Shown here: one piece after another, positions 17,378-24,882 of the stretch
How positions within the stretch are numbered: position 1 is the first letter of the stretch
Layout of the letters: each line of letters begins with the position of its first letter
Source of the DNA: Corynebacterium crudilactis
Lineage (GTDB): Bacteria; Actinomycetota; Actinomycetes; Mycobacteriales; Mycobacteriaceae
Length of the DNA stretch: 64,000 nucleotides
Assembly (NCBI RefSeq): GCF_001643015.1
Contig: NZ_CP015622.1
Location: 2,121,358 to 2,185,357 of the forward strand
Direction: 5' to 3'
The notes under the pieces: model-generated
Databases searched by the model: none
Seen by the model: the letters and a program-made list of their open reading frames with translations, nothing else
Told to the model about the DNA's origin: nothing
Translations under genes and position numbers: made by a program

Positions 17378-17407
17378 AAACCCACTGTCTTCGGACAGTG
17401 GGTTTTT
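17378..17407 (+). terminator. Terminator after tRNA-Asn copy 1
   Basis: AAACCCACTGTC, a TTCG-type loop and GACAGTGGG followed by TTTTTT: a classic Rho-independent terminator 6 bases after the tRNA. Confidence 0.9.
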
Positions 17408-17509
17408 TGCTTCAGCATCTCTTTTCAGGTTTAATCCTCAACTCCTCGTCGGTGGCCTCTTCGCTTTCGACTTCAGTCCACTGTCTTGAAATGCTCTAGA
17501 TAAGTCAAA

Positions 17510-17665
17510 GCCGTTTTAAGGCCCTCAATTTCTGGGTTGCACATTTTTTACCTAGAGCAGTCCCCCTAAAGCTCTTAAAATCAATTCTAGAAGGTCACTT
17601 TTTGCGAGATTTAACTGGCAATTTCTACTGATTTCAACAAAACCGGACACAGGTGACAAGAGCTG
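17510..17665 (-). repeat. Worn copy of dispersed repeat family 2 (copy E)
   Basis: On the minus strand this stretch reads CACCTGTGTCCGGTTTT, later AAAAAGTGACCTTCTAGAATTGATTTTAAGAG (written here in parts), and GAGGGCCTTAAAA. These match, in order, the core and tail of the elements at 56931-57190 and 12130-12440. The arm sequences are hardly recognisable. It fills the otherwise gene-free gap 17408-17798 between the two tRNA-Asn copies. Confidence 0.55.
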
Positions 17666-17826
17666 AGAATTTCTTCGATCTCCCTCCTTCTTATCACTCC
17701 TGTTTGGTTTCCAGATCTACCGAGCTCACCATGCTAAAAACAGCATTCGCTACCCTCAATTTTGTATCTTCCGCGCTCCTGGCTATGATTGATAATCGTT
17801 ACAAGGAAGCAGTTCCTGAAACATAT

Positions 17827-17899
17827 TCCTCCATAGCTCAGTTGGCAGAGCATTCGACTGTTAATCGAAGGGTCACTGGTTCGAGCCCAGTTGGAGGAG
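17827..17899 (+). tRNA. tRNA-Asn (anticodon GTT), copy 2
   Basis: Same sequence as copy 1 over all 73 bases, with anticodon GTT in a CTGTTAA loop. It lies within the second copy of the duplicated block. Confidence 0.95.
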
Positions 17900-17905
17900 C
17901 AAATT

Positions 17906-17935
17906 AAACCCACTGTCTTAGGACAGTGGGTTTTT
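17906..17935 (+). terminator. Terminator after tRNA-Asn copy 2
   Basis: AAACCCACTGTC, loop TTAG, GACAGTGGG and TTTTT; it differs from copy 1 by one loop base. Confidence 0.9.
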
Positions 17936-17983
17936 GTGTTGAATTGGGACATCGGCAAGCAATTTTTGGTCTAATCTGGCTGC

Positions 17984-19822
17984 ATGACGATTCCCGGAGC
18001 CTCTACGCAAACAGATATTCCTCTAGACACACTTCTTGAGGATTATGCTTTGCTTTCAGATACGCACACCGGCGCGCTGCTTTCCAACTTAGGCAGCATT
18101 GATTGGTTGTGTCTTCCGCGTTTTGATTCCCAGGCGATGTTCACCAGACTTCTTGGCGATCGGGAGCACGGGCATTGGAGCATTCGTATTGTAGAGGGCG
18201 AAGTAATTAGCCAAAGTTATCTTGGCGATTCCTTCGTAGTGCAGACTGTATGGCGCTCAGAAACAGGCACTGCTCGGGTTATTGATTTCATGCCGATTCA
18301 TGGCAATGAAGAGCCTGATATCACTGATCTGGTGCGTTCCGTGCACTGTGTTGAGGGTGAAGTTGATGTGGAGTCGATTCTTCGCCTGCGTTTTGATTAT
18401 GGTGAATCCACTCCTTATTTCCGGACTAGCGCGGTTGATGGCATCAGCATTGTGCAGGCTGTTGCTGGCCCCAATGCGGTGTATGTCCGTGGCCCGGAAA
18501 TGCCGCATCGTCCTTCCAAGGACTGCCATAGTGGTGCATTCACGCTAAAAGCTGGAGACACATTGGAGTGGGTGCTCACGTGGGCGCCTTCTTTTGATCC
18601 ACATCCTCCAATGCCCGATTACACGCGTTCGTTGGAAAGCACATTGAATTTCTGGTCAGACTGGGTCTCCAAGCTTCCTCACCAGCAGTTATATGATGCT
18701 GAGGTGCGCCGTTCAATGCTGGTGTTACGTGCACTTACAGATATCAGAACTGGCGGTATTGTGGCAGCACCGACTACTTCCCTGCCGGAGGATTTCGGTG
18801 GTATTCGAAATTGGGACTATCGCTTTGTCTGGCTGCGCGATTCAGCACTGACTATTGAAGCTCTTGTGGAATACGGTTTTTCTCAAGCTGCGCTGCAATG
18901 GCGCACGTGGTTGTTGCGTGCAATTGCTGGAGATCCTGAGAATCTGCGCATCATGTACGGGCTCGGTGGCGAACGGCACCTCCCCGAACGCGAGCTCCAG
19001 CACCTTCGCGGATACGAAAACTCTGCTCCAGTTCGTGTGGGCAATGGTGCCGCGGAGCAATACCAAGCTGATGTTGTTGGTGAGGTGATGGTGGCGTTGG
19101 AAACGATCCGTCGTGCAGGCTGCCTTGAGGATGAGTTTTCGTGGGGTATGCAAAAAGCAATCCTAGATTTCCAAGAAACCAACTTTGATCGCATGGATCA
19201 GGGAATTTGGGAGATGCGCTCGGAGCCGCAGTATTTCACTCATGGACGCGCGATGATGTGGGCTGCCTTTGACCGTGGGATTAAAGCTGTCGAGGAATTT
19301 AACCTCGATGGTCCTGTGGAGCGTTGGCGGGAACTGCGTGCGCAGCTCCGTGAAGAAATCATGACAAAGGGTTTCAACGAAAAGATCCGATCTTTTACCC
19401 AGTGCTACGACAACGAACAGGTCGATGCTTCGCTGCTGCAGCTTGCCCAAATAGGCTTCATCGGGTTTGAAGATCCAAAAATGCTCAGCACTGTAACGCG
19501 CATTGAACAAGAGCTTCTCGACGCCCACGGCTTCCTTCACAGGTATCACACCGACGGGTCTGACGGCCTTGCAGGCGATGAGTATCCATTCCTCATTTGT
19601 TCATTCTGGTTGGTGGAACAATACGCCAGGTCTAATCGTTTAGATGATGCCAAAGAAAAAATGGATCGTATTCTTGCGGTGCAAAGTCCGCTGGGGCTGC
19701 TTGCCGAGGAGTATTCCACAGATCATAAACGTCTAGCTGGAAACTATCCGCAGGCCTTTTCTCATATTGGTCTTATCAGTGCTGCACGAGCTATTAATTT
19801 CGAAGAAGCGCGAAACAGGTAG
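17984..19822 (+). CDS. Glycoside hydrolase family 15 protein (glucoamylase/trehalase-like)
   Basis: 612-residue cytoplasmic GH15 enzyme of the actinobacterial type. The N-terminal domain begins LEDYALLSDTHTGALLS and carries the SIDWLCLPRFDS motif; the (alpha/alpha)6 catalytic domain includes GGIRNWDYRFVWLRDSAL around residues 266-283, which holds the family signature WDYR. In mycobacteria close relatives hydrolyse trehalose; others act on alpha-glucans, so trehalase or glucoamylase are the two main options. There is no signal peptide, so an internal substrate is expected. The window also holds malQ, treS and maltokinase, which gives this enzyme a plausible metabolic setting although they are not adjacent. 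It follows the second tRNA-Asn terminator by about 50 bases. Confidence 0.85.
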   Translation: MTIPGASTQTDIPLDTLLEDYALLSDTHTGALLSNLGSIDWLCLPRFDSQAMFTRLLGDREHGHWSIRIVEGEVISQSYLGDSFVVQTVWRSETGTARVIDFMPIHGNEEPDITDLVRSVHCVEGEVDVESILRLRFDYGESTPYFRTSAVDGISIVQAVAGPNAVYVRGPEMPHRPSKDCHSGAFTLKAGDTLEWVLTWAPSFDPHPPMPDYTRSLESTLNFWSDWVSKLPHQQLYDAEVRRSMLVLRALTDIRTGGIVAAPTTSLPEDFGGIRNWDYRFVWLRDSALTIEALVEYGFSQAALQWRTWLLRAIAGDPENLRIMYGLGGERHLPERELQHLRGYENSAPVRVGNGAAEQYQADVVGEVMVALETIRRAGCLEDEFSWGMQKAILDFQETNFDRMDQGIWEMRSEPQYFTHGRAMMWAAFDRGIKAVEEFNLDGPVERWRELRAQLREEIMTKGFNEKIRSFTQCYDNEQVDASLLQLAQIGFIGFEDPKMLSTVTRIEQELLDAHGFLHRYHTDGSDGLAGDEYPFLICSFWLVEQYARSNRLDDAKEKMDRILAVQSPLGLLAEEYSTDHKRLAGNYPQAFSHIGLISAARAINFEEARNR

Positions 19823-19877
19823 AGTCGATAGTGTCGTTTCTGGCACAACCATTTATTTTAGGGAGAGTTATCCACAC

Positions 19878-20120
19878 ATGATCCAGTTAGTGATAGGCGC
19901 TGCAGCAGGCTATGTGCTTGGCACCAAAGCTGGTCGCAAGCGTTACCACCAGATCAAAAAAGGATACGAAGCAGCGATTAACTCCCCCGCTACCAAAGCG
20001 GCTGTGAGCGCAACGCGCAAGGCAATTGCCAACAAGCTTGATCCGCAGCCGCGCATGAAGGAAGTAAAAAACCTGCGCACCAATGATGGGCACGAAGTCC
20101 TCGAACCGGATCAGGATTAA
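19878..20120 (+). CDS. Small YtxH-like membrane protein
   Basis: 80-residue protein with a short N-terminal hydrophobic segment (QLVIGAAAGYVLG, residues 2-14), then a basic stretch GTKAGRKRYHQIKKGYEAA and a charged tail. This is the layout of YtxH-type stress-associated membrane proteins; the function is unknown. ATG 19878 is supported by an AGGGAGAG site at 19859-19866. It follows the GH15 gene by 55 bases on the same strand and may be co-transcribed. It converges on dnaG with only one base between the stop codons. Confidence 0.65.
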   Translation: MIQLVIGAAAGYVLGTKAGRKRYHQIKKGYEAAINSPATKAAVSATRKAIANKLDPQPRMKEVKNLRTNDGHEVLEPDQD

Positions 20121-20121
20121 A

Positions 20122-22017
20122 TTATCCTCTGAACGCGCGGGCGAGTAATTCCCGGCGCGCCTGTTCTAATGCGACCAAATCGGAAAATAGTGAGTTGTAC
20201 GCTTGCTCGTCTTCCGAAGGTCGCATTCTTTGTAGCTGCCCCTTCAAAATAGCAATTTGATTACCCACGCGTGTTTCCTGCAACCGCGATAACACGCCAT
20301 CTGTGTAGGACTCCAGATCTTGGGCTTCCACCTCAATTGGCTCCATAGCAAGCTCTGAGACCAACGAGGTACCCAGTAGGTCGGTCATATTCTCTGATAC
20401 TGCTGGAAGCCAATCTGTGCCGTCTAATGCCCGTTCGCAGCCACCTGCGGCAGAGATAGCATCACGCACCATGCGGTATGCCGGGTTGGTGAAACAATCT
20501 GTAGGCAACCCATCAAAGTAATTGCCTGCCAGTTCTGGGTATTGCAACGCAATTTTGAGGGATTCCCGTTCTTGCCACAGCACTGGGTTTCGGGGGTTGG
20601 GCAACGTCATGGTTGCTCGTTTGCTTTGATCTTCCAGAGGCTGATCAAAACGAGGAGCACGAACAGGCTTTTTATCGCGCTTCGGACGGCGCGCTTCTTC
20701 ATGGACTTGTCGAAGGACTTCAGCAGGGTCAGACCAGCCCACCCAACCAGAGAGCAGTCGCGCATATTCAGATTGCAGGGTGCGGTCACGAATATCAGCG
20801 ACGATGGGTACAGCACGTCGCAGTGCTGCCAGTCGGCCTTCCACGGTGTCTAGTGTGTATTCACTGATGATGGATTGAATCACGAACTCAAACATTGGGA
20901 TGCGACGGGCAACCAGATCACGCACGGCAGCATCGCCTCGTTCAAGACGCATATCGCAAGGATCCATGCCATTGGGAGCCACAGAGACGAAAGATTGCCC
21001 CGTGAACTTCTGGTCGCCTTCAAAGGCGCGCATGGCGGCTTTCTGCCCTGCTTCATCGCCGTCGAAGGTATAAATCAGCTCACCGCGGAAGTAATTATCA
21101 TCCAGCATCAGGCGCCTGAGCATCTGCAGGTGTTCTTCACCAAACGCGGTGCCACATGATGCCACTGCGGTATCAATGCCGGCAGCATGCATGGCCATGA
21201 CATCGGTGTAGCCTTCCACGACTACTGCTTGGTGTCCGGCAGCGATTGCTTTTTTAGCGGTATCTAGACCGAACAACACCTTTGATTTTTTGTACAGCAG
21301 GGTTTCCGGCGTGTTCATGTACTTGCCCATTTTGTCATCGTCGAAAAGCTTTCGAGCACCAAAACCAATGACATCGCCCGACAGATTTTTAATCGGCCAC
21401 AATAGCCTGCGCTGGAATTGATCAATGGGGCCACGCTTGCCCATTTTGCTCAAGCCTGCAGCTTCCAGCTCTTTGAACTCAAAGCCTTTTTTTAAAAGAT
21501 GCTTGGTCAACACATCCCAGCCGGCGGGAGCATAGCCACATTCGAAGTGATAAATGTGCTGTTGTCCGAATCCTCGCTGCAACAAGAAATCTCGCCCTGG
21601 TTGGGCTTCAGTGGTTTCTAATTGTTCGCGATAAAACTGGTGTGCAGCTTTATTTGCCAAAATCAGGCGTTGACGGGTTCCGGGTTCTTCTCGACGTCCG
21701 GGGCCACCGCCCTGGTAATTAATTTGGTATCCGATTTTCTCCGCACACACTTCCACGGCTTCGGGGAAGGAGATGTGTTCCATTTCCATCAGAAAGGAGA
21801 ACACATCACCGCCTTTTCCGGTGGAGAAACAGTGGTAGTAACCACGGTTGGGTCGGACATGAAAAGACGGCGTCTTTTCATCTTTAAAGGGGGAAAGCCC
21901 CTTGAGCGAATCTGCACCAGCTGTTTTTAGCTGTACATAGTCACCCACGATCTCCTCGATCGGGGTGCGCTCGCGGATTGCCTGAATGTCACTTTCCGAA
22001 ATACGTCCCTTTGCCAT
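20122..22017 (-). CDS. dnaG: DNA primase
   Basis: 631-residue primase that makes RNA primers at the replication fork together with DnaB. The order is standard: an N-terminal CHC2-type domain (residues about 1-100), a TOPRIM catalytic domain with VVVEGYTDVMA at about 265-275 and FDGDEAGQKAA, and a C-terminal helicase-binding region. The zinc ribbon is unusual: the four expected ligands (Cys, His, Cys, Cys) read Ser42, Lys45, Cys63 and Thr66, while the surrounding EKTPSFHV and the GGDVFSF regions are kept. I believe close relatives share this, but I cannot check. The start at MAKGRIS is by alignment with other DnaG proteins; an ATG two codons earlier is possible. The gene is divergent from the RNase gene with 45 bases between the starts. 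Confidence 0.95.
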   Translation of the reverse strand: MAKGRISESDIQAIRERTPIEEIVGDYVQLKTAGADSLKGLSPFKDEKTPSFHVRPNRGYYHCFSTGKGGDVFSFLMEMEHISFPEAVEVCAEKIGYQINYQGGGPGRREEPGTRQRLILANKAAHQFYREQLETTEAQPGRDFLLQRGFGQQHIYHFECGYAPAGWDVLTKHLLKKGFEFKELEAAGLSKMGKRGPIDQFQRRLLWPIKNLSGDVIGFGARKLFDDDKMGKYMNTPETLLYKKSKVLFGLDTAKKAIAAGHQAVVVEGYTDVMAMHAAGIDTAVASCGTAFGEEHLQMLRRLMLDDNYFRGELIYTFDGDEAGQKAAMRAFEGDQKFTGQSFVSVAPNGMDPCDMRLERGDAAVRDLVARRIPMFEFVIQSIISEYTLDTVEGRLAALRRAVPIVADIRDRTLQSEYARLLSGWVGWSDPAEVLRQVHEEARRPKRDKKPVRAPRFDQPLEDQSKRATMTLPNPRNPVLWQERESLKIALQYPELAGNYFDGLPTDCFTNPAYRMVRDAISAAGGCERALDGTDWLPAVSENMTDLLGTSLVSELAMEPIEVEAQDLESYTDGVLSRLQETRVGNQIAILKGQLQRMRPSEDEQAYNSLFSDLVALEQARRELLARAFRG

Positions 22018-22062
22018 GCCCATCACTTTAGCCCGTCCTATCAATGCGCCTATATTGGTTGT

Positions 22063-22527
22063 ATGCAAAACGGCAAGAAGACCCTCGGAGGAGTACTCGG
22101 AGTCATAGTTGTGCTCGCTGCTGCGTGGTTTGGAATTGATCTTTCAACTTCAAATCAACCATCAAACATGGCAACTCCTACTAGCTCTAACACTCCAACA
22201 ACAGAGCCTATTTCCAGTGATGATGGAGGCAGCTGCTCTTTAACTGAGCTTCCCCAAAAAGCTGATGAAGTGGTCGACGATATTCTCGCTGGTGGCCCTT
22301 TTGATTATCCCAATAATGACGGCGTGCGTTTTGGTAACTACGAAGGTGTACTGCCAAAACAAGCCAACAACTACTACCGGGAATACACAGTAGAAACCCC
22401 AGGACTTAATCACAGAGGCCCTTTGCGTATTGTCACCGGTGGTTCCAACGCTCAAGACCCTGAGGTGTGGTACTACACCTCAGATCACTATGAGTCCTTC
22501 TGTGCCATCGTGGATGCGGAGAACTAG
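22063..22527 (+). CDS. Secreted or membrane-anchored guanyl-specific RNase (barnase/RNase Sa family)
   Basis: 154-residue microbial ribonuclease (N1/T1/barnase superfamily, RNase Sa-like). An N-terminal hydrophobic segment at residues 9-27 acts as signal peptide or anchor, followed by a Ser/Thr/Pro linker (about 29-55) and the RNase domain. Conserved segments are LPQKADEVVDDILAGGPF, then NYEGVLP, YREYTVETPG, RGPLRIV and YYTSDHYESF. By comparison with RNase Sa the catalytic set is Glu107, Arg122 (with Arg118) and His142; Cys58 and Cys147 match the RNase Sa disulfide. The start of the next gene follows the stop codon without a gap, and that gene encodes a barstar-like inhibitor. The pair is classic: a toxic RNase exported and the cytoplasm protected. 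Confidence 0.9.
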   Translation: MQNGKKTLGGVLGVIVVLAAAWFGIDLSTSNQPSNMATPTSSNTPTTEPISSDDGGSCSLTELPQKADEVVDDILAGGPFDYPNNDGVRFGNYEGVLPKQANNYYREYTVETPGLNHRGPLRIVTGGSNAQDPEVWYYTSDHYESFCAIVDAEN

Positions 22528-22776
22528 ATGAATATCGTGTTGCAAGGTGCATTTAAAACTCGGCAAGAGTTTTTTGATCTTTTGGGTGCTGCGGCTTGGG
22601 GTATCGAGCGCCCCGCTCCCACAAATCTAGATGGAATGGTCGATCTGATCCGTGAAACCGGATTGGAAAAAATCACGGTGCGCGGTGCTTGGCATATCCT
22701 TGATGAAGATACTGAAAGAATTGAAGAAGTCTGCGATGATCTCGGTGTAGATCTTCGCTTTGGTCATCCTGCATAA
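22528..22776 (+). CDS. Barstar-like ribonuclease inhibitor
   Basis: 82-residue cytoplasmic protein of the barstar family. The barnase-binding helix is present: Asn33-Leu-Asp35 and Asp39 align with the residues that plug the barnase active site in barstar. The rest follows the barstar alpha/beta plan (an ITVRGAWH strand, a final helix and a strand DLRFG). Its ATG directly follows the RNase stop codon, so the two are translationally coupled and should be made together. It would neutralise any RNase left in the cytoplasm. A strong hairpin terminator follows. Confidence 0.88.
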   Translation: MNIVLQGAFKTRQEFFDLLGAAAWGIERPAPTNLDGMVDLIRETGLEKITVRGAWHILDEDTERIEEVCDDLGVDLRFGHPA

Positions 22777-22783
22777 ACATCAC

Positions 22784-22812
22784 AAGTGCCGCCCCTGTAA
22801 GGGGCGGCACTT
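22784..22812. terminator. Bidirectional terminator between inhibitor gene and glmS
   Basis: A perfect 13-bp inverted repeat (AAGTGCCGCCCCT, loop GTA) lies 7 bases after the barstar-like gene and 22 bases before the convergent glmS stop. Confidence 0.85.
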
Positions 22813-22834
22813 GGCGTCGATAAGCAAAAATCTT

Positions 22835-24706
22835 TTACTCTACGGTGACAGACTTTGCCAGGTTACGTGGCTGATCCACGTTGTAGCCCTTCGCGGTTGC
22901 CACAGCACATGCAAAGATCTGCAGTGGAACGGTAGACAGCAGCGGCTGCATCAGGGTTGGTGCCTGCGGAATGCGGATGATGAAGTTAGCGTAATCATTT
23001 ACTGCCTCATCGCCTTCTTCAGCGATCACAATGGTGACAGCGCCACGAGCACGGATTTCCTGAATATTGGAGACAACCTTGGCATGCAGAGAATCACGAC
23101 CACGTGGGGAAGGAACGATCACGAAGACCGGCTGTCCTTCTTCAACCAGTGCGATTGGACCGTGCTTGAGTTCGCCTGCAGCAAAGCCCTCAGCGTGGAG
23201 ATAAGCGATCTCCTTGAGCTTCAGTGCACCTTCCAGCGCAACAGGGAAACCAACGTGACGACCCAAGAACAGCACAGACTTCGCATTAACCATGTCCTGG
23301 CCAAGCTTCTTAATCTGCTCTTCCTCATCAATCACGCGCTGGATCTTGTCTGGCATTTCGCGCAGGCTTTCCAGCACAGATGCAACCTCATCGGAGAATT
23401 GGTTGCCACGCAGCTGCGCCAAGTACAAACCCAACAGGTAAGAAGCGGTGATCTGAGCAAGGAATGCCTTGGTGGAAGCCACCGCAATTTCTGGACCAGC
23501 ATAGGTGTACAAAGAAGCATCTGCTTCACGTGGAAGCGTAGAGCCTACAGTATTACAGATGGCGATAACCTTGGCGCCCTGTTCACGTGCGTGGCGCACA
23601 GCCATGAGCGTATCCATGGTCTCACCGGACTGAGACAGCGCAACCACGAGAGTCTTCTCATTCAGGATTGGGTCGCGGTAACGGAACTCGTGTGCCAGTT
23701 CCACCTCAGTTGGAATGCGGCACCAGTGCTCAATAGCGTAACGAGCAACCTGGCCTGCATATGCAGCAGTACCACATGCGACAACGACGATTTTATCAAC
23801 GCTACGCAGGGTAGCTTCATCGATGCGCAGTTCATCAAGGACAAGCTTGCCATCCTCATCGAGACGACCCATCAGGGTGTCACGCACAGCAGCTGGCTGA
23901 TCATGGATTTCCTTATCCATAAAGGAATCGAAGCCGCCCTTTTCCGCAGCTGCAGCATCCCATTCAACATCAAAAAGCTTACCGGCTGATTCGGTGCCAT
24001 CGAAGTTAGTGATCTGGTAATCATCTGCAGTGATGGTGATGATCTGATCGTTGCCAAGCTCCACAGCCTTGCGAGTGTAGTCAATGAAACCAGAGACATC
24101 TGAGCCCAGGAAGTTCTCGCCTTCACCCAAACCAATAACCAAAGGAGAGTTACGGCGGGCTGCCACAATGCGATCGTTGTGATCAGCATGGATAGCCAGC
24201 AAGGTGAACGCACCATCTAGACGCTGAGCAGTCAACTGCATTGCTCGGGTCAGATCACCTTGAGCTTCATTGTTGTAGATTTCTGCGAGCAAAGTCGCTG
24301 CCACTTCAGTGTCAGTTGCAGACACAAAGTTATAGCCCTTTGCATTCAGTTCTGCGCGAAGTTCCGCGAAGTTCTCAATGATGCCGTTGTGAACCACTGC
24401 TAGCTTGCCACCAGCAACAACATGTGGGTGCGCATTAGCATCAGTTGGTCCACCGTGGGTTGCCCACCGAGTGTGGCCGATTCCTAGAATGGAATCCGCC
24501 AAAGGAGCCCGAGCGATTTCTGCATCAAGGGCCGCTACCTTTCCTGCCTTCTTGCGGTAGCTAATTTCTCCGTCTGCGTGAACGGCAATACCGGCGGAAT
24601 CATAGCCGCGGTATTCAAGTCGGCGCAGTCCTTCCAAAACTACGTCAAGCGCAAAGTAGTCACGGGAGTCGCCCGCCTGGCCAATATATCCAACAATTCC
24701 ACACAT
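22835..24706 (-). CDS. glmS: Glutamine-fructose-6-phosphate aminotransferase (isomerizing)
   Basis: 623-residue glucosamine-6-phosphate synthase, the first step of UDP-GlcNAc synthesis for peptidoglycan. It converts fructose-6-phosphate and glutamine to glucosamine-6-phosphate. The N-terminal glutaminase domain starts MCGIVGYIG; after Met removal Cys1 is the nucleophile, so the start is ATG 24706 rather than the GTG two codons earlier. Two SIS sugar-isomerase domains follow (VVACGTAAYAG and SQSGETMDT in the first), and the C-terminus ends in the standard PRNLAKSVTVE. No glmS ribozyme-like leader is visible in the 112 bases between glmS and the mtlD-side hairpin. It is followed by a shared terminator. 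Confidence 0.97.
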   Translation of the reverse strand: MCGIVGYIGQAGDSRDYFALDVVLEGLRRLEYRGYDSAGIAVHADGEISYRKKAGKVAALDAEIARAPLADSILGIGHTRWATHGGPTDANAHPHVVAGGKLAVVHNGIIENFAELRAELNAKGYNFVSATDTEVAATLLAEIYNNEAQGDLTRAMQLTAQRLDGAFTLLAIHADHNDRIVAARRNSPLVIGLGEGENFLGSDVSGFIDYTRKAVELGNDQIITITADDYQITNFDGTESAGKLFDVEWDAAAAEKGGFDSFMDKEIHDQPAAVRDTLMGRLDEDGKLVLDELRIDEATLRSVDKIVVVACGTAAYAGQVARYAIEHWCRIPTEVELAHEFRYRDPILNEKTLVVALSQSGETMDTLMAVRHAREQGAKVIAICNTVGSTLPREADASLYTYAGPEIAVASTKAFLAQITASYLLGLYLAQLRGNQFSDEVASVLESLREMPDKIQRVIDEEEQIKKLGQDMVNAKSVLFLGRHVGFPVALEGALKLKEIAYLHAEGFAAGELKHGPIALVEEGQPVFVIVPSPRGRDSLHAKVVSNIQEIRARGAVTIVIAEEGDEAVNDYANFIIRIPQAPTLMQPLLSTVPLQIFACAVATAKGYNVDQPRNLAKSVTVE

Positions 24707-24818
24707 GGGCACGACTTTACAACAACTTTTTCCACATCACTTAATGAACCAAACCGGCGAAACTCCGCATTCCGCTGACCTGTACAAACTCAAGAATCTA
24801 AGGTAGGGGAAACCAAAA

Positions 24819-24840
24819 CGCACTCCCGATTGGGAGTGCG
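24819..24840. terminator. Hairpin downstream of mtlD
   Basis: A perfect palindrome CGCACTCCCGA/TTGGGAGTGCG lies about 42 bases after the mtlD stop (minus strand), flanked by AAAA-rich sequence on the 5' side of the plus strand, which gives a T-run on the minus strand. Confidence 0.7.
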
Positions 24841-24882
24841 AATACACATTTTTTGGCAGCTAGTTTTACGGCAACTCAACGC

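Larger units (their letters stand above)
17271..17407 (+). repeat. Duplicated tRNA-Asn block, first copy
   Basis: About 135 bases including 5' flank (CAAGGAAGCAGTTCCTG), tRNA-Asn and terminator are repeated almost identically at 17799-17935. The differences are at the edges and one base in the terminator loop (TTCG versus TTAG). Confidence 0.9.
17799..17935 (+). repeat. Duplicated tRNA-Asn block, second copy
   Basis: Near-exact repeat of 17271-17407, including the upstream CAAGGAAGCAGTTCCTG stretch, the tRNA and the terminator; about 390 bases separate the two copies. Confidence 0.9.

Noticed and set aside
17182..17379. Open frames that run through the tRNA-Asn genes on both strands
   Set aside because: The frames coincide with tRNA and terminator sequence and repeat only because the tRNA block is duplicated.
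22785..24706. glmS ribozyme
   Set aside because: The leader is short and lacks the conserved core sequences, and this ribozyme is typical of Firmicutes.
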